64,000 nucleotides of DNA, taken from the NCBI RefSeq assembly GCF_014076495.1, contig NZ_CP043575.1:5079001-5143000 (forward strand), given 5' to 3'. The notes under the pieces were generated by a model that saw only the letters and a list, made by a program, of their open reading frames with translations, ran no database searches and had not been told where the DNA came from. This DNA comes from Comamonas koreensis. GTDB taxonomy: Bacteria; Pseudomonadota; Gammaproteobacteria; Burkholderiales; Burkholderiaceae_C. Position 1 is the stretch's first letter. Each line of letters starts with the position of its first letter. A program made the translations under genes and the position numbers. This document shows, one piece after another, positions 52,312 through 60,463 of this stretch.

Positions 52312-54404
52312 TGTTCCGCAAGAAGAAACCTGATCCACTGGCGCAGTTGCTCGCAGCGCTCGACCCCGATGCACCGCTGGCCGAGCGCAACCTCTGGATC
52401 ATTGAGATCGCCGCCTGGATTCGCGGCCAGCAAAACTCGGTCGACGCGGCCGTGGCCCGCGTCAGCCAACTGCTGGACGCCATTGAGGGCGATGCCGCGC
52501 TGCGGGACAAAGTGCAGCGCTGGTGGGCCGTGCAACTGCAGACGGTGGACCTCACCGCGCTGCTGGCCGATTTTGGCTTTGCGCCCCGCACCGCCTTCTT
52601 CAACGAGATGGCCGAGCGCCTGCGCTGGAAGCTGCTGCCCTCTACGCCCGAGACGATCGACGCCACCGTGCTGTTTTCGATGGTCTTGCACACGCCTTTT
52701 GATGCCCAGTGGCTCAAGGCCATGGACAAGCCCTTGCTCGAGCGCATTGCCCAGCTGCTGTCGCCCGGCTTTGTGTCACTGGAGGTGATGGTCGTCCCCA
52801 CGCAGATTGCGCAAAGCGATGTGGGTGCCGGCAGCATTGCCGGGCTGGAGCACTACGGCAACCGCCTCTCGCCCTGGCAGCATCTGGTGCTCAACGCGAT
52901 CACCTATTGCGCCGGCCAGATTCTGGCGGCCGGCTTTGCGCCTGAGCTGCGCCTGCGCATGAGCGGCAGCGCCAAAAACACCCAGCCTTTCTACAGCCTG
53001 ATCAGCGGCGTCGAAGAGCTGCGCCGCGCGATGCTGCACCCCAGCCCCAAGGCCGCCGAAGTGCTGGAGGCCGAAGAGAATGTACGCCGCAGCCTGGACG
53101 AATGCCGCACCGCCGTGGCCTCGATCTACGAACACTTTGAAGACAATGGCGTCTCGGTCGGGGTCGTCTTCCGGCTGCGCCAGCTGCGCATGCGCATCTT
53201 GCGCGTGCGCGAGCTGCTCGACTGCCTGCTGTCGGCCAACCCCAAGGTCATCACCGCCAAGCTGCTGGCCCACCTGGTGGCCGTGGGCCTGGAGCGCCAG
53301 AGCATCCGCGCGCTGATCTCGTCCAACTCGTCGCTGCTGGCCTCCAAGGTGGCCGAGCGCAGCGCCGAGACCGGTGAGCACTACATCACGCGCGACAAGC
53401 GCGAGTACGCGCAGATGGCGCGCAAGGCGGCCGGTGGCGGCCTGGTGATGGCCTTCACCACCTTGATCAAGTTCGCACTGCATGCGGTGGCCATCTCCGC
53501 GTTCTGGGGCGGCTTCATTGCCGGCATCAACTACGCGATCAGCTTTGTGCTGATCCAGCTGCTGCATTTCACCGTCGCCACCAAGCAACCAGCGATGACG
53601 GCCCCGGCGATGGCCGCCAAGCTCAAGGAATCGGGCGATACCGAGGCGGGCATGGCCTCCTTTGTCGACGAGGTCAGCTACCTGGTGCGCTCCCAGGTGG
53701 CCGCCGTGCTGGGCAATGTGTTCACCGTCTTCCCGATGGTGCTGCTGCTCACCTGGGGCTGGGCGCGAGCCACTGGCGCGCCCTTTATCGACCAGCACGA
53801 GGCCGAGCAGACGCTGAAGTCATTGACCCTGCTGGGCCCCTCGGTGTTCTATGCCGCGTTCACCGGGGTGCTGTTGTTCTCCTCGAGCATCATCGCCGGC
53901 TGGACCGAAAACTGGTTTGTGCTGCACCATATGGATTCGGCCATCCGCTACAACCCGCGCATCACCGGCTTTTTGGGCAAGGCGCGGGCTGCGCGCTGGG
54001 CGGGCTTCATGCGCCGCCATATCTCCGGCTTTGCCTCGAATATTTCGCTGGGTTTCATGCTGGGCTTGATCCCCGTAGTGGCACAGTTCTTTGGCCTGCC
54101 CATCGATATCCGCCACGTGACCCTCGCTGCCGGCCAGATCGCCGCAGCTGCCACCAGCATGGGCTTGGAGGTGCTGCATTTCCACGGCTTCTGGCTCTGC
54201 GTGGCGGCCCTGCCCTTGCTGGGCGGCTTCAACATTCTGGTGAGCTTCTACCTGGCGTTCCGCCTGGCCCTGCGCGCGCAAAACGTCAGCAATGTCGAGC
54301 GCTCGCACATCTACAAGGCGCTCATCAAGCGGGTGCTGACGCGGCCACTGAGCTTTTTGCTACCGCTGCGCCTGAACCGCAACGCTAGCCCGGGAGGCCG
54401 CTGA
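52311..54404 (+). CDS. COG4389 'site-specific recombinase' family membrane protein
   Basis: A 697-residue protein of the PF10136/COG4389 family, named site-specific recombinase (Gcr) in databases. The N-terminal 350 residues are soluble-looking and helical (ERNLWIIEIAAWIRGQQNSVDAAVARVSQLL); the C-terminal half has several membrane helices (FALHAVAISAFWGGFIAGINYAISFVLIQLL; VFTVFPMVLLLTWGWA; ISLGFMLGLIPVVAQFF; FWLCVAALPLLGGFNILVSFYLAFRLAL). I see no catalytic pattern of tyrosine or serine recombinases and no mobile-element context, so the name is probably misleading. The function is unknown; it is coupled to apaG and followed by thiL after one base. Confidence 0.8.
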   Translation: MFRKKKPDPLAQLLAALDPDAPLAERNLWIIEIAAWIRGQQNSVDAAVARVSQLLDAIEGDAALRDKVQRWWAVQLQTVDLTALLADFGFAPRTAFFNEMAERLRWKLLPSTPETIDATVLFSMVLHTPFDAQWLKAMDKPLLERIAQLLSPGFVSLEVMVVPTQIAQSDVGAGSIAGLEHYGNRLSPWQHLVLNAITYCAGQILAAGFAPELRLRMSGSAKNTQPFYSLISGVEELRRAMLHPSPKAAEVLEAEENVRRSLDECRTAVASIYEHFEDNGVSVGVVFRLRQLRMRILRVRELLDCLLSANPKVITAKLLAHLVAVGLERQSIRALISSNSSLLASKVAERSAETGEHYITRDKREYAQMARKAAGGGLVMAFTTLIKFALHAVAISAFWGGFIAGINYAISFVLIQLLHFTVATKQPAMTAPAMAAKLKESGDTEAGMASFVDEVSYLVRSQVAAVLGNVFTVFPMVLLLTWGWARATGAPFIDQHEAEQTLKSLTLLGPSVFYAAFTGVLLFSSSIIAGWTENWFVLHHMDSAIRYNPRITGFLGKARAARWAGFMRRHISGFASNISLGFMLGLIPVVAQFFGLPIDIRHVTLAAGQIAAAATSMGLEVLHFHGFWLCVAALPLLGGFNILVSFYLAFRLALRAQNVSNVERSHIYKALIKRVLTRPLSFLLPLRLNRNASPGGR

Positions 54405-54405
54405 T

Positions 54406-55389
54406 ATGGCACAGGGTGAGTTCGAACTGATTGCGCAGTACTTCCATCGGCCGGTGCAGCGGGCCGTGCTTGGCGTCGGTGACGACTGCGCCCTGCTCGC
54501 ACCCAAGCCCGGCATGCAGCTGGCCATCTCCAGCGATATGCTGGTGCAAGGCCGCCACTTCTTTGCCGATGTGGACCCGCGCACGCTGGGCCACAAGGCG
54601 CTGGCCGTCAACCTCAGCGACCTGGCCGCCACGGGCGCCCAGCCGCTGGCCTTTACCCTGGCGCTGGCCCTGCCATCGGTCGATGCGCCCTGGCTGCAAG
54701 GCTTCTCGGAGGGCATGTTCGCCTTGGCCGATGCGCATGGCTGCGAGCTGGTGGGCGGTGACACCACCCAGGGCCCACTCAATATCTGCATCACCGTGTT
54801 GGGCGAGGTGCCGGCCGGCCAGGCGCTGCTGCGCAGCGGCGCCCAGCCCGGCGATGACATCTATGTCAGCGGCCAGCTGGGCGATGCCCGCTTGGCGCTC
54901 GAGGCCTTGCTTGGCCAGGTGCAGCTTCCCGCCGCTACGCTGGCCGCTGCCCGCCAGCGGCTCGAAAGCCCCAGCCCGCGTGTCGCCCTGGGCATGGCGC
55001 TGCGCGGCATTGCCAGCAGTGCGCTCGATCTGAGCGATGGCCTGGCCGGCGACCTGGGCCATATCCTGCAAGCCAGTGGCGTGGGTGCCGAGCTGCAGGC
55101 GGACCAGGTACTGGCGTGCATGGCAGCGACCGCAGGTGCCCCGGGCGCTGCGCTCAACCTGCCCATCGATCTGCAACTGCAATGCTGCCTGGCGGGCGGC
55201 GACGACTACGAGCTGTGCTTTACCGCCGCCGCAGACCGGCGCGATGCCGTGCAGCAGGCCAGCCTGGCCGCGCAGACGCCGGTGCAGCGCATTGGCCGCA
55301 TCACCGCTACACTGGGCCTGCGCGTGCGCGATGCGCAGGGCCAGCCCATCGCGCAGCGCTGGGCCTCGTTTGACCACTTCAAGGCCTGA
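54406..55389 (+). CDS. thiL: Thiamine-monophosphate kinase
   Basis: Phosphorylates thiamine monophosphate to the active diphosphate cofactor. The 327-residue protein has the N-terminal GEFELIAQYF, the AIRS/PurM-like VGDDCALLAPKPG, SSDMLVQGRHFF, NLSDLAATGAQP, ELVGGDTTQGPL, DLSDGLAGDLGHI and GGDDYELCFTA, the complete ThiL motif set. GGGAGG nine bases upstream is a strong ribosome site. The order thiL-pgpA-pncC is common in proteobacteria. Confidence 0.97.
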   Translation: MAQGEFELIAQYFHRPVQRAVLGVGDDCALLAPKPGMQLAISSDMLVQGRHFFADVDPRTLGHKALAVNLSDLAATGAQPLAFTLALALPSVDAPWLQGFSEGMFALADAHGCELVGGDTTQGPLNICITVLGEVPAGQALLRSGAQPGDDIYVSGQLGDARLALEALLGQVQLPAATLAAARQRLESPSPRVALGMALRGIASSALDLSDGLAGDLGHILQASGVGAELQADQVLACMAATAGAPGAALNLPIDLQLQCCLAGGDDYELCFTAAADRRDAVQQASLAAQTPVQRIGRITATLGLRVRDAQGQPIAQRWASFDHFKA

Positions 55390-55454
55390 CGGCTTGGTGG
55401 GCTGGCGCCGTTTGGCGCTGCACAGCACCTTGCCGCAGGCTTATGATGGCGGGC

Positions 55455-56009
55455 ATGAGCGACTCGCCCTTTCCACCTTCTGCGCCCGGCGCCGCAGCCA
55501 ACGCATCGGCGCCACGCCGCGCCAACTGGACCTTCATGCTGCGCAACCCTTTGCACTGGATGGCGCTGGGCTTTGGCTCGGGACTGAGCCCGGTGGCACC
55601 GGGAACGGTGGGCACCTTGTGGGCCTGGGTCGCCTACCTGGTGCTGCAGCTGTGGCTGACGCCTGCGGCGATTGGCTGGGTGATTGGCGCATCGCTCGTG
55701 CTCGGCTGGTGGGCCTGCACGACCACCGCGCGCAACCTGGGCGTGGCGGATCCCGGCGCCATTGTCTGGGACGAGATCCTCGCCTTCTGGCTCATTTTGT
55801 GGCTGGTCATGCCCACGGGCTTCTGGGGCCAGCTGACGGCCTTTGTGCTGTTCCGCTTTTTCGACGCCGTCAAACCCCAGCCGGTGCGCTGGGCGGATCG
55901 CTGCTTCAAGGGCTTTGGCTGGGGCGGCGGTTGGGGCATCATCTGGGACGATCTGGTCGCCGCTTTCTGCACCTTGCTTGTCATCGCCATCGGGAGACAT
56001 CTGCTATGA
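55455..56009 (+). CDS. pgpA: Phosphatidylglycerophosphatase A
   Basis: Membrane enzyme that dephosphorylates phosphatidylglycerophosphate to phosphatidylglycerol. The 184-residue protein has GFGSGLSPVAPGTVGTLWA, DPGAIVWDEILAFWLI and FRFFDAVKPQPVRWADR, the conserved PgpA patches, within about four helices. ATGs at 55443 and 55446 are possible; 55455 is chosen for the GGCGGG upstream. The stop overlaps the pncC ATG by four bases. Confidence 0.93.
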   Translation: MSDSPFPPSAPGAAANASAPRRANWTFMLRNPLHWMALGFGSGLSPVAPGTVGTLWAWVAYLVLQLWLTPAAIGWVIGASLVLGWWACTTTARNLGVADPGAIVWDEILAFWLILWLVMPTGFWGQLTAFVLFRFFDAVKPQPVRWADRCFKGFGWGGGWGIIWDDLVAAFCTLLVIAIGRHLL

Positions 56010-56533
56010 ACGCCACCGCCGCCTTGCTGACCAAAGATGGGCTGCCCCTGCCGGAAACCGTGGCCCAGCTGGCCCAGCACCTGAGCCAACGAGGCTGGAT
56101 GATGGCCACGGCCGAAAGCTGCACCGGCGGCCTGATCGCAGGCGCTTGCACCGAGCGGCCCGGCTCCAGCCAGTGGCTCGATTGCGGCTTTGTCACCTAC
56201 TCCAACCGGGCCAAATCCGCGATGCTGGATGTGCCCGCTGCGCTGATCGCCGCCCACGGCGCCGTCAGCGAGCCCGTCGCCCGCGCGATGGCCGAAGGTG
56301 CGATCGCGCAGTCCCAGGCACAGGTCAGCGTGGCGGTGACCGGCGTGGCCGGGCCCGATGGCGGCAGCGCGAGCAAGCCCGTTGGCACCGTTTGGTTTGG
56401 CTGGCAGGTGGCCGGGCAACTGCACAGCGAAGTGCAGCGCTTTGACGGCGACCGCCATGCAGTGCGCCAGGCCACCGTGCGGCATGCGCTGCGCCGCCTG
56501 CTGGAGCTGGTGCAGGCCGCGCCTGCGCAGTAA
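56006..56533 (+). CDS. pncC: Nicotinamide-nucleotide amidohydrolase (CinA C-terminal type)
   Basis: Hydrolyses nicotinamide mononucleotide to nicotinate mononucleotide in the pyridine-nucleotide salvage cycle. The 175-residue stand-alone CinA-C domain has MMATAESCTGGLIAGACTERPGSS, VTYSNRAKSAMLDVP, GAVSEPVARAMAEGA and VTGVAGPDGGSASKPVGTVWFG. The N-terminal molybdopterin-like half of full-length CinA is absent, as in E. coli PncC. Overlapping pgpA (ATGA) suggests coupled translation. Confidence 0.95.
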   Translation: MNATAALLTKDGLPLPETVAQLAQHLSQRGWMMATAESCTGGLIAGACTERPGSSQWLDCGFVTYSNRAKSAMLDVPAALIAAHGAVSEPVARAMAEGAIAQSQAQVSVAVTGVAGPDGGSASKPVGTVWFGWQVAGQLHSEVQRFDGDRHAVRQATVRHALRRLLELVQAAPAQ

Positions 56534-56665
56534 GCGCTGTCCCACATCCGAACTTAGCCTTGGCCGATGTGGCAAGCGCGTGCGCTGCGCCACACTTCAA
56601 CCATGGCAACCCGGTTTGCAGCACTCTTCTGACTGACAGCCGATGAGACCAAGAGGAGAACCCTG

Positions 56666-56902
56666 ATGAAACGACTTGCAATCACTACCGCTTCCATCGT
56701 TCTGGCCCTGAGCGGCCTGACCGCTTGCTCCAGCAATCCCACCAATGCCCAGATCGGCACCGGCGTAGGCGCTGTCGCCGGTGGTGTGTTGGGTGATGCC
56801 GTGTTCGGATCGACCTTGGGTACCATTGGCGGTGCTGCTGCCGGCGCCTATTTTGGTAACCAGGTCGGCGACAACATGGATGGCAACCGCCGCCGTCGTT
56901 AA
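56666..56902 (+). CDS. Small glycine-zipper lipoprotein
   Basis: A 78-residue lipoprotein: signal peptide ending in the lipobox LTAC at about residues 18-21, then QIGTGVGAVAGGVLGDAVFGSTLGTIGGAAAGAYFGNQVGDNMD, a Gly-zipper 2TM-like (OsmB/SlyB/Rick_17kDa-like) hairpin, and a basic RRRR end. AAGAGGAG is a strong ribosome site. Such proteins are often induced by osmotic or envelope stress; the function here is unproven. It is convergent with the zinc-ribbon gene. Confidence 0.85.
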   Translation: MKRLAITTASIVLALSGLTACSSNPTNAQIGTGVGAVAGGVLGDAVFGSTLGTIGGAAAGAYFGNQVGDNMDGNRRRR

Positions 56903-56913
56903 GCCTTGAACCC

Positions 56914-56932
56914 AGGGGCCTTATCGGCCCCT
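56914..56932 (+). terminator. Weak terminator-like hairpin after the glycine-zipper gene
   Basis: AGGGGCC (56914-56920) and GGCCCCT (56926-56932) pair around TTATC, 11 bases after the stop codon, but no T run follows on either strand. Confidence 0.4.
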
Positions 56933-56945
56933 CAGGTATTCCCGG

Positions 56946-58082
56946 CTATCGGCCCGCTGTCATCAGCAGCACCAGCACCAATAAAACTGCCAGTGCGGTG
57001 AACAGGATTTTTACCCAGCTATAGGGTTGCTCACCGGCCAACTGGCCGGTGTAGCCGTTGGCAAGAATCTGGTAGCTCTTGCTGCCATAGGTGTAGCCTA
57101 CCAGCCAGACAGGCACCAGCACATGCTTGAAGCTGCGCCCCTGGTACTGGCGCTGCACCTGCAGGTTGCGGTAGGTATCGCCCGGTATCTGGCGCGCGCA
57201 CAGGGCCTCTACCTGCTGGTCCATATCCCCTTCATTGATCGTCGCGGCCCGGTTCAGGTCGACCTGGTAGCGCTCCACGGTCCAGCCGCGCACAAACTCG
57301 GGCGAATAGGGTTTGAGGTCCGTCCGCGTTGGAAAAGGCTCGACCTTCTGCAGCAGCCCCTGGTGCACCCCGACCGTGCCCGCAACCAGTTCATCGTCAA
57401 AGAAATGCTGCAGGCTGCCCGAGGCCGGCTCCCAGCGCACATGGCGTACCTGGCGCGTGCTGATGTTGCCATTGGCGTCGCGGTACTGCTCGGTGGTGTA
57501 GTAGTAAAAGCCGGCGTCCGCCCGCCACTGGGCCTGCACATGGGCGTCAAAGGTCCAGTACGGCAGGTATATACCTTTGAGCGTATCGGTCAGCGCCGCG
57601 TTCTTGAACTTGTTGGGTGCAAACCAGCGGCTGCCATACCATTTGCGGATCAGGTCGCGCACCTGGCCATCGCTCACCTTGAACGGCAGCAGGCTTTGCG
57701 GCGTGATCGCATCGTTGCGCTCTTCATGTGCCTGGATGGCCGGTGAACCACAAAAATCGCAGCGCGACGCGACCCGCCCGTCGACAAAGACCGAAATCGC
57801 GCGGCAGTTCTGGCACTGGTACTCGCGCCGCGCCTCGCCCCAGCCGCGTCCGCTGGCGGGGTTGGCCAGCGCGGCGGCCAGGTCCTGCTCGACGATGTCA
57901 CCGCCCAGCTGTTGCTGCTGCTCGTCGGTCCAGGGCACCACCGTGCCGCAGTAGGGGCACTTGAGCGACTGCGCCTTGGCATTCCATTCCAGATTGCCGC
58001 CGCATTCGGGGCAGACATGCCTGGCCACCATCGAGGTCGGTGGCGGCGCAAAGGGGTCGGTGGCGGGAGTGGGTGAATTCAC
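56946..58082 (-). CDS. Zinc-ribbon protein with C-terminal membrane anchor (YdjG-like)
   Basis: A 378-residue protein with two zinc-ribbon knuckles: Cys 24, 27, 42 and 45 (CPECGGN...CPYCG) and Cys 90, 93, 108 and 111 (CQNC...CDFCG). A central domain (PYWTFDAHVQAQWRADAGFYYYTTEQY; LKPYSPEFVRGWTVERYQVDL) contains aromatic-rich repeats, and the last 25 residues (ILFTALAVLLVLVLLMTAGR) form a membrane anchor. Databases often name such proteins primosomal protein N' by the zinc ribbon alone; no helicase motifs are present. The layout and its SPFH neighbour recall Bacillus YdjG. GTG 58082 is chosen; GTG 58121 and ATG 58031 are alternatives. Confidence 0.75.
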   Translation of the reverse strand: MNSPTPATDPFAPPPTSMVARHVCPECGGNLEWNAKAQSLKCPYCGTVVPWTDEQQQQLGGDIVEQDLAAALANPASGRGWGEARREYQCQNCRAISVFVDGRVASRCDFCGSPAIQAHEERNDAITPQSLLPFKVSDGQVRDLIRKWYGSRWFAPNKFKNAALTDTLKGIYLPYWTFDAHVQAQWRADAGFYYYTTEQYRDANGNISTRQVRHVRWEPASGSLQHFFDDELVAGTVGVHQGLLQKVEPFPTRTDLKPYSPEFVRGWTVERYQVDLNRAATINEGDMDQQVEALCARQIPGDTYRNLQVQRQYQGRSFKHVLVPVWLVGYTYGSKSYQILANGYTGQLAGEQPYSWVKILFTALAVLLVLVLLMTAGR

Positions 58083-58194
58083 GGTCAAACTCAGCGTTGG
58101 CGCACAGCAGGTCTGCGCCACGGGCTCTCAAAACGGGGGCACGCCAACGCACATGCACCGGCAAAGCAGCGGTACATGCGCGGTGAGTGCAGAT

Positions 58195-59298
58195 TTATCC
58201 GCGCAGGAATTCGTTCAGCGATTCCTGCGAGATGCGCCAGGCGCTGCCAATCTTGCGGCCCTTGAGCGCGCCCGACTCCAGCTCAGTCAGCACCTCCTGC
58301 ACCGTCACGCCCAGCGCCTGGGCCGCCTGCTCGGGCGTCAGCACCTGCAGGCCGGCGCCGGCGGCCGCAGCCGCAGCGGGCGCCGCTTGCGCAGCCTGTG
58401 CGGCAGCGGGCGAGAAGGGGTCGGCTGCAGCAGCGCCAGAAGGCTGCTGCATCCCCTTCATCATCTCCTGCGCCATGCCAAAGCCCATCGCCATGGTCGC
58501 GGGGATGGTGGCCGCCGCTGCGCCTTCGCCGCCGTTGGCCATCGCCTGGCCCATCTGGTACTTCACATAGTCGTTCAAGTTGCCGATCGCGCTCATCGAC
58601 GAGCGCTTGTCGATCGCCTCTTCGACTTCGGGCGGCACCGAGACGTTTTCCAGGAGGAAGCTGGTGATCTCCAGGCCGTATTTTTCGGTAACGGCCGGGT
58701 TGATCAGCTGCAGCAGTGCATCGCCCATCTCGGTGTAGCGCTGGGCCACATCAAGCACAGGCACCTGGGCGCGGGCCAGTGCTTCGCTGAAGATGCTGAC
58801 AATGCGCGAGCGCATCGTGTCGGCAAACTCGTCGAGGCGGAAATTCTGGTCCGTGCCCGCCACCTCCTTGAGGAACTTGGCTGGCTGGACAATGCGGAAG
58901 TCATAGGTGCCGAAGGCGCGCAGGCGCACAACACCGAAGTCCTTGTCGCGCATCATCACCGGGTTGGAGGTACCCCATTTGTTGCCGGTGAAGAGGCGCG
59001 TATTGACATAGTAGACATCGCACTTGAAGGGCGAATTGAAGCCGTACTTCCAGCCGCGCAGGGTCGACAGAATCGGGATATTCTGCGTCGTCAACTGGTG
59101 GCGGCCGGGGCCGAACAGGTCGGCGAACTGGCCTTCGGAGACAAACTGCACCTGCTGCGATTCGCGCACGATCAGCTGGGCGCCGTTCTTGATTTCCTTG
59201 TCCTCATCGGGCCAGCGGTACGACAAGGTATCGCGCGAGTCATCGGTCCACTCGATGATCTCGATCAGTTGCTTGGTGATGATGTTCATGAGGTTCAT
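58195..59298 (-). CDS. SPFH-domain protein with C-terminal helix-turn-helix (YdjI-like)
   Basis: A 367-residue soluble protein. Residues 1-250 are an SPFH/virion-core-like domain (IEIIEWTDDSRDTLSYRWPDEDKEIKNGAQLIVRESQ; FGTYDFRIVQPAKFLKEVAG; ITSFLLENVSVPPEVEEAIDKRSSM), the YdjI branch of SPFH proteins. An Ala/Met-rich linker follows, and the last 50 residues (LTPEQAAQALGVTVQEVLTELESGALKGRKIGSAWRI) match an excisionase/MerR-type helix-turn-helix. Its start has a good AAGGAT ribosome site. The zinc-ribbon gene begins about 110 bases downstream on the same strand, suggesting an operon acting at the membrane. Confidence 0.85.
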   Translation of the reverse strand: MNLMNIITKQLIEIIEWTDDSRDTLSYRWPDEDKEIKNGAQLIVRESQQVQFVSEGQFADLFGPGRHQLTTQNIPILSTLRGWKYGFNSPFKCDVYYVNTRLFTGNKWGTSNPVMMRDKDFGVVRLRAFGTYDFRIVQPAKFLKEVAGTDQNFRLDEFADTMRSRIVSIFSEALARAQVPVLDVAQRYTEMGDALLQLINPAVTEKYGLEITSFLLENVSVPPEVEEAIDKRSSMSAIGNLNDYVKYQMGQAMANGGEGAAAATIPATMAMGFGMAQEMMKGMQQPSGAAAADPFSPAAAQAAQAAPAAAAAAGAGLQVLTPEQAAQALGVTVQEVLTELESGALKGRKIGSAWRISQESLNEFLRG

Positions 59299-59386
59299 CG
59301 GGGATCCTTGGCCAAAAGAGGATGAAAACCAAGCCATTCTAGAGCCACTGCCCGCTCGCGGCCATGCCAATCTGGGCCCGCACAGC

Positions 59387-59410
59387 AAAACAGCCGCAAA
59401 AGCGGCTGTT
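59387..59410 (-). terminator. Putative terminator after the YecA-like gene
   Basis: AACAGCCGC (59389-59397) and GCGGCTGTT (59402-59410) pair perfectly around AAAA. On the minus strand the stem continues into TT, then GC. It lies 27 bases past the YecA-like stop and separates that gene from the SPFH gene downstream. Confidence 0.6.
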
Positions 59411-59437
59411 CTCAGAGCGGATGGTGAACGCCTGCTA

Positions 59438-60247
59438 TCAGGCGCCGCAACATTTCTTGAACTTCTTGCCGCTGCCGCAGGAGCAGGGGTCATTGCGGCC
59501 GGGCACCTCGCCCTTGACGATGGTGGCCTGGCGCGGGCCCATGCTCTTCCAGATCTGGCGCAGGTCATACACCGCCCAGATCGCCTCACCAAAGGTCTCC
59601 ACGCGCTCCTGGCTGGTGCTGGCCGGGCCGTTTTCGTCGTACATGCAGACGGTGGGAGTGCCGGTGTCATCCTCGGTCAGGGCCACCACCGATTCGAGCG
59701 CGTCGTTCAGCCAGCGGGCCGCTTCCTTGTCGCGCGGTGCGATCCACTCATCGGCCCAGTTTTCCACGACAAACATGAAGCCCAGCGCCCAGACCTGGCC
59801 AAACGAGGGGATCTCCTGGCCGTCCAGCTCCTGGCGCTCTTCCTCGGGCAGGCTGGCAATGGCGCCGCGCATGTCCATCGCATCGGGCTGGAAGGTGTCA
59901 TCGTCTTCGAGGCTCTTGACATCGGCGTCAAGCTGGCCCGTCACTTCGTTCCAGCGGATCTGCCACAGTTCCAGAAAGCGGTCCTGCTGGGCGCGGTCCT
60001 TGAAGGCCGGCAGCAGCGGCAGCTTGCCGTCCGCATCGCGCTCCAGCAGCTCGCCATCGCCCACCAGCATCGGCAGAAACTCCTCGACCGGCACCGCGCG
60101 GCGCGTGCAGACCAGCGCGGTGAGTGCGCCGTCGGCAAATTCCCACTGCGGAATTTCTTCGGCGCGCGTGCGCATGTCTTCCAGGATCTGGTCGATCTCG
60201 GTCAGCTGGTCGTCATTCAATCCATCGGGGATCTGGGGCTGGGTCAT
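59438..60247 (-). CDS. YecA/UPF0149-family protein with C-terminal SEC-C metal-binding motif
   Basis: A 269-residue cytoplasmic protein. The N-terminal and central parts resemble YecA/YgfB (EIDQILEDMRTRAEEIPQWEFADGALTALVC; FGQVWALGFMFVVENWADEW). The end is the zinc-binding tail also found in SecA, RNDPCSCGSGKKFKKCCG, with its C-x-C and CC. The family has been linked to ribosome/SecA association; the role is not established. It is acidic and lies divergent from the glutamate-synthase-like gene, 216 bases away. Confidence 0.85.
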   Translation of the reverse strand: MTQPQIPDGLNDDQLTEIDQILEDMRTRAEEIPQWEFADGALTALVCTRRAVPVEEFLPMLVGDGELLERDADGKLPLLPAFKDRAQQDRFLELWQIRWNEVTGQLDADVKSLEDDDTFQPDAMDMRGAIASLPEEERQELDGQEIPSFGQVWALGFMFVVENWADEWIAPRDKEAARWLNDALESVVALTEDDTGTPTVCMYDENGPASTSQERVETFGEAIWAVYDLRQIWKSMGPRQATIVKGEVPGRNDPCSCGSGKKFKKCCGA

Positions 60248-60463
60248 CGGTGCTCTCTCAATAGGGGGCCGCACAGCACAAACCCCTGCACGCTTGCAAT
60301 GCCACCAGCGCCCCCTATGATGGGTCTGGTTTTGTAACAACATTGCAATGGCAGACGGCCGCTGCGCCAGGCAGGGCCTGCAGTGTAGCGCCAGCCAGGC
60401 GCCTGTGCTGCAGCCCGGGATTTGCGCGCGCTTTTGGGCCGTCTGACCTGCACAGACACCCCC

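Noticed and set aside
52311..54404. A mobile element, on the basis of the family name site-specific recombinase
   Set aside because: No recombinase motif, inverted repeats, attachment sites or cargo genes are visible; gene order around it is ordinary chromosomal.
56946..58082. Primosomal protein N' (PriA)
   Set aside because: Only the zinc-ribbon cysteines are shared; no Walker A or helicase motifs are present and the protein has a membrane anchor.
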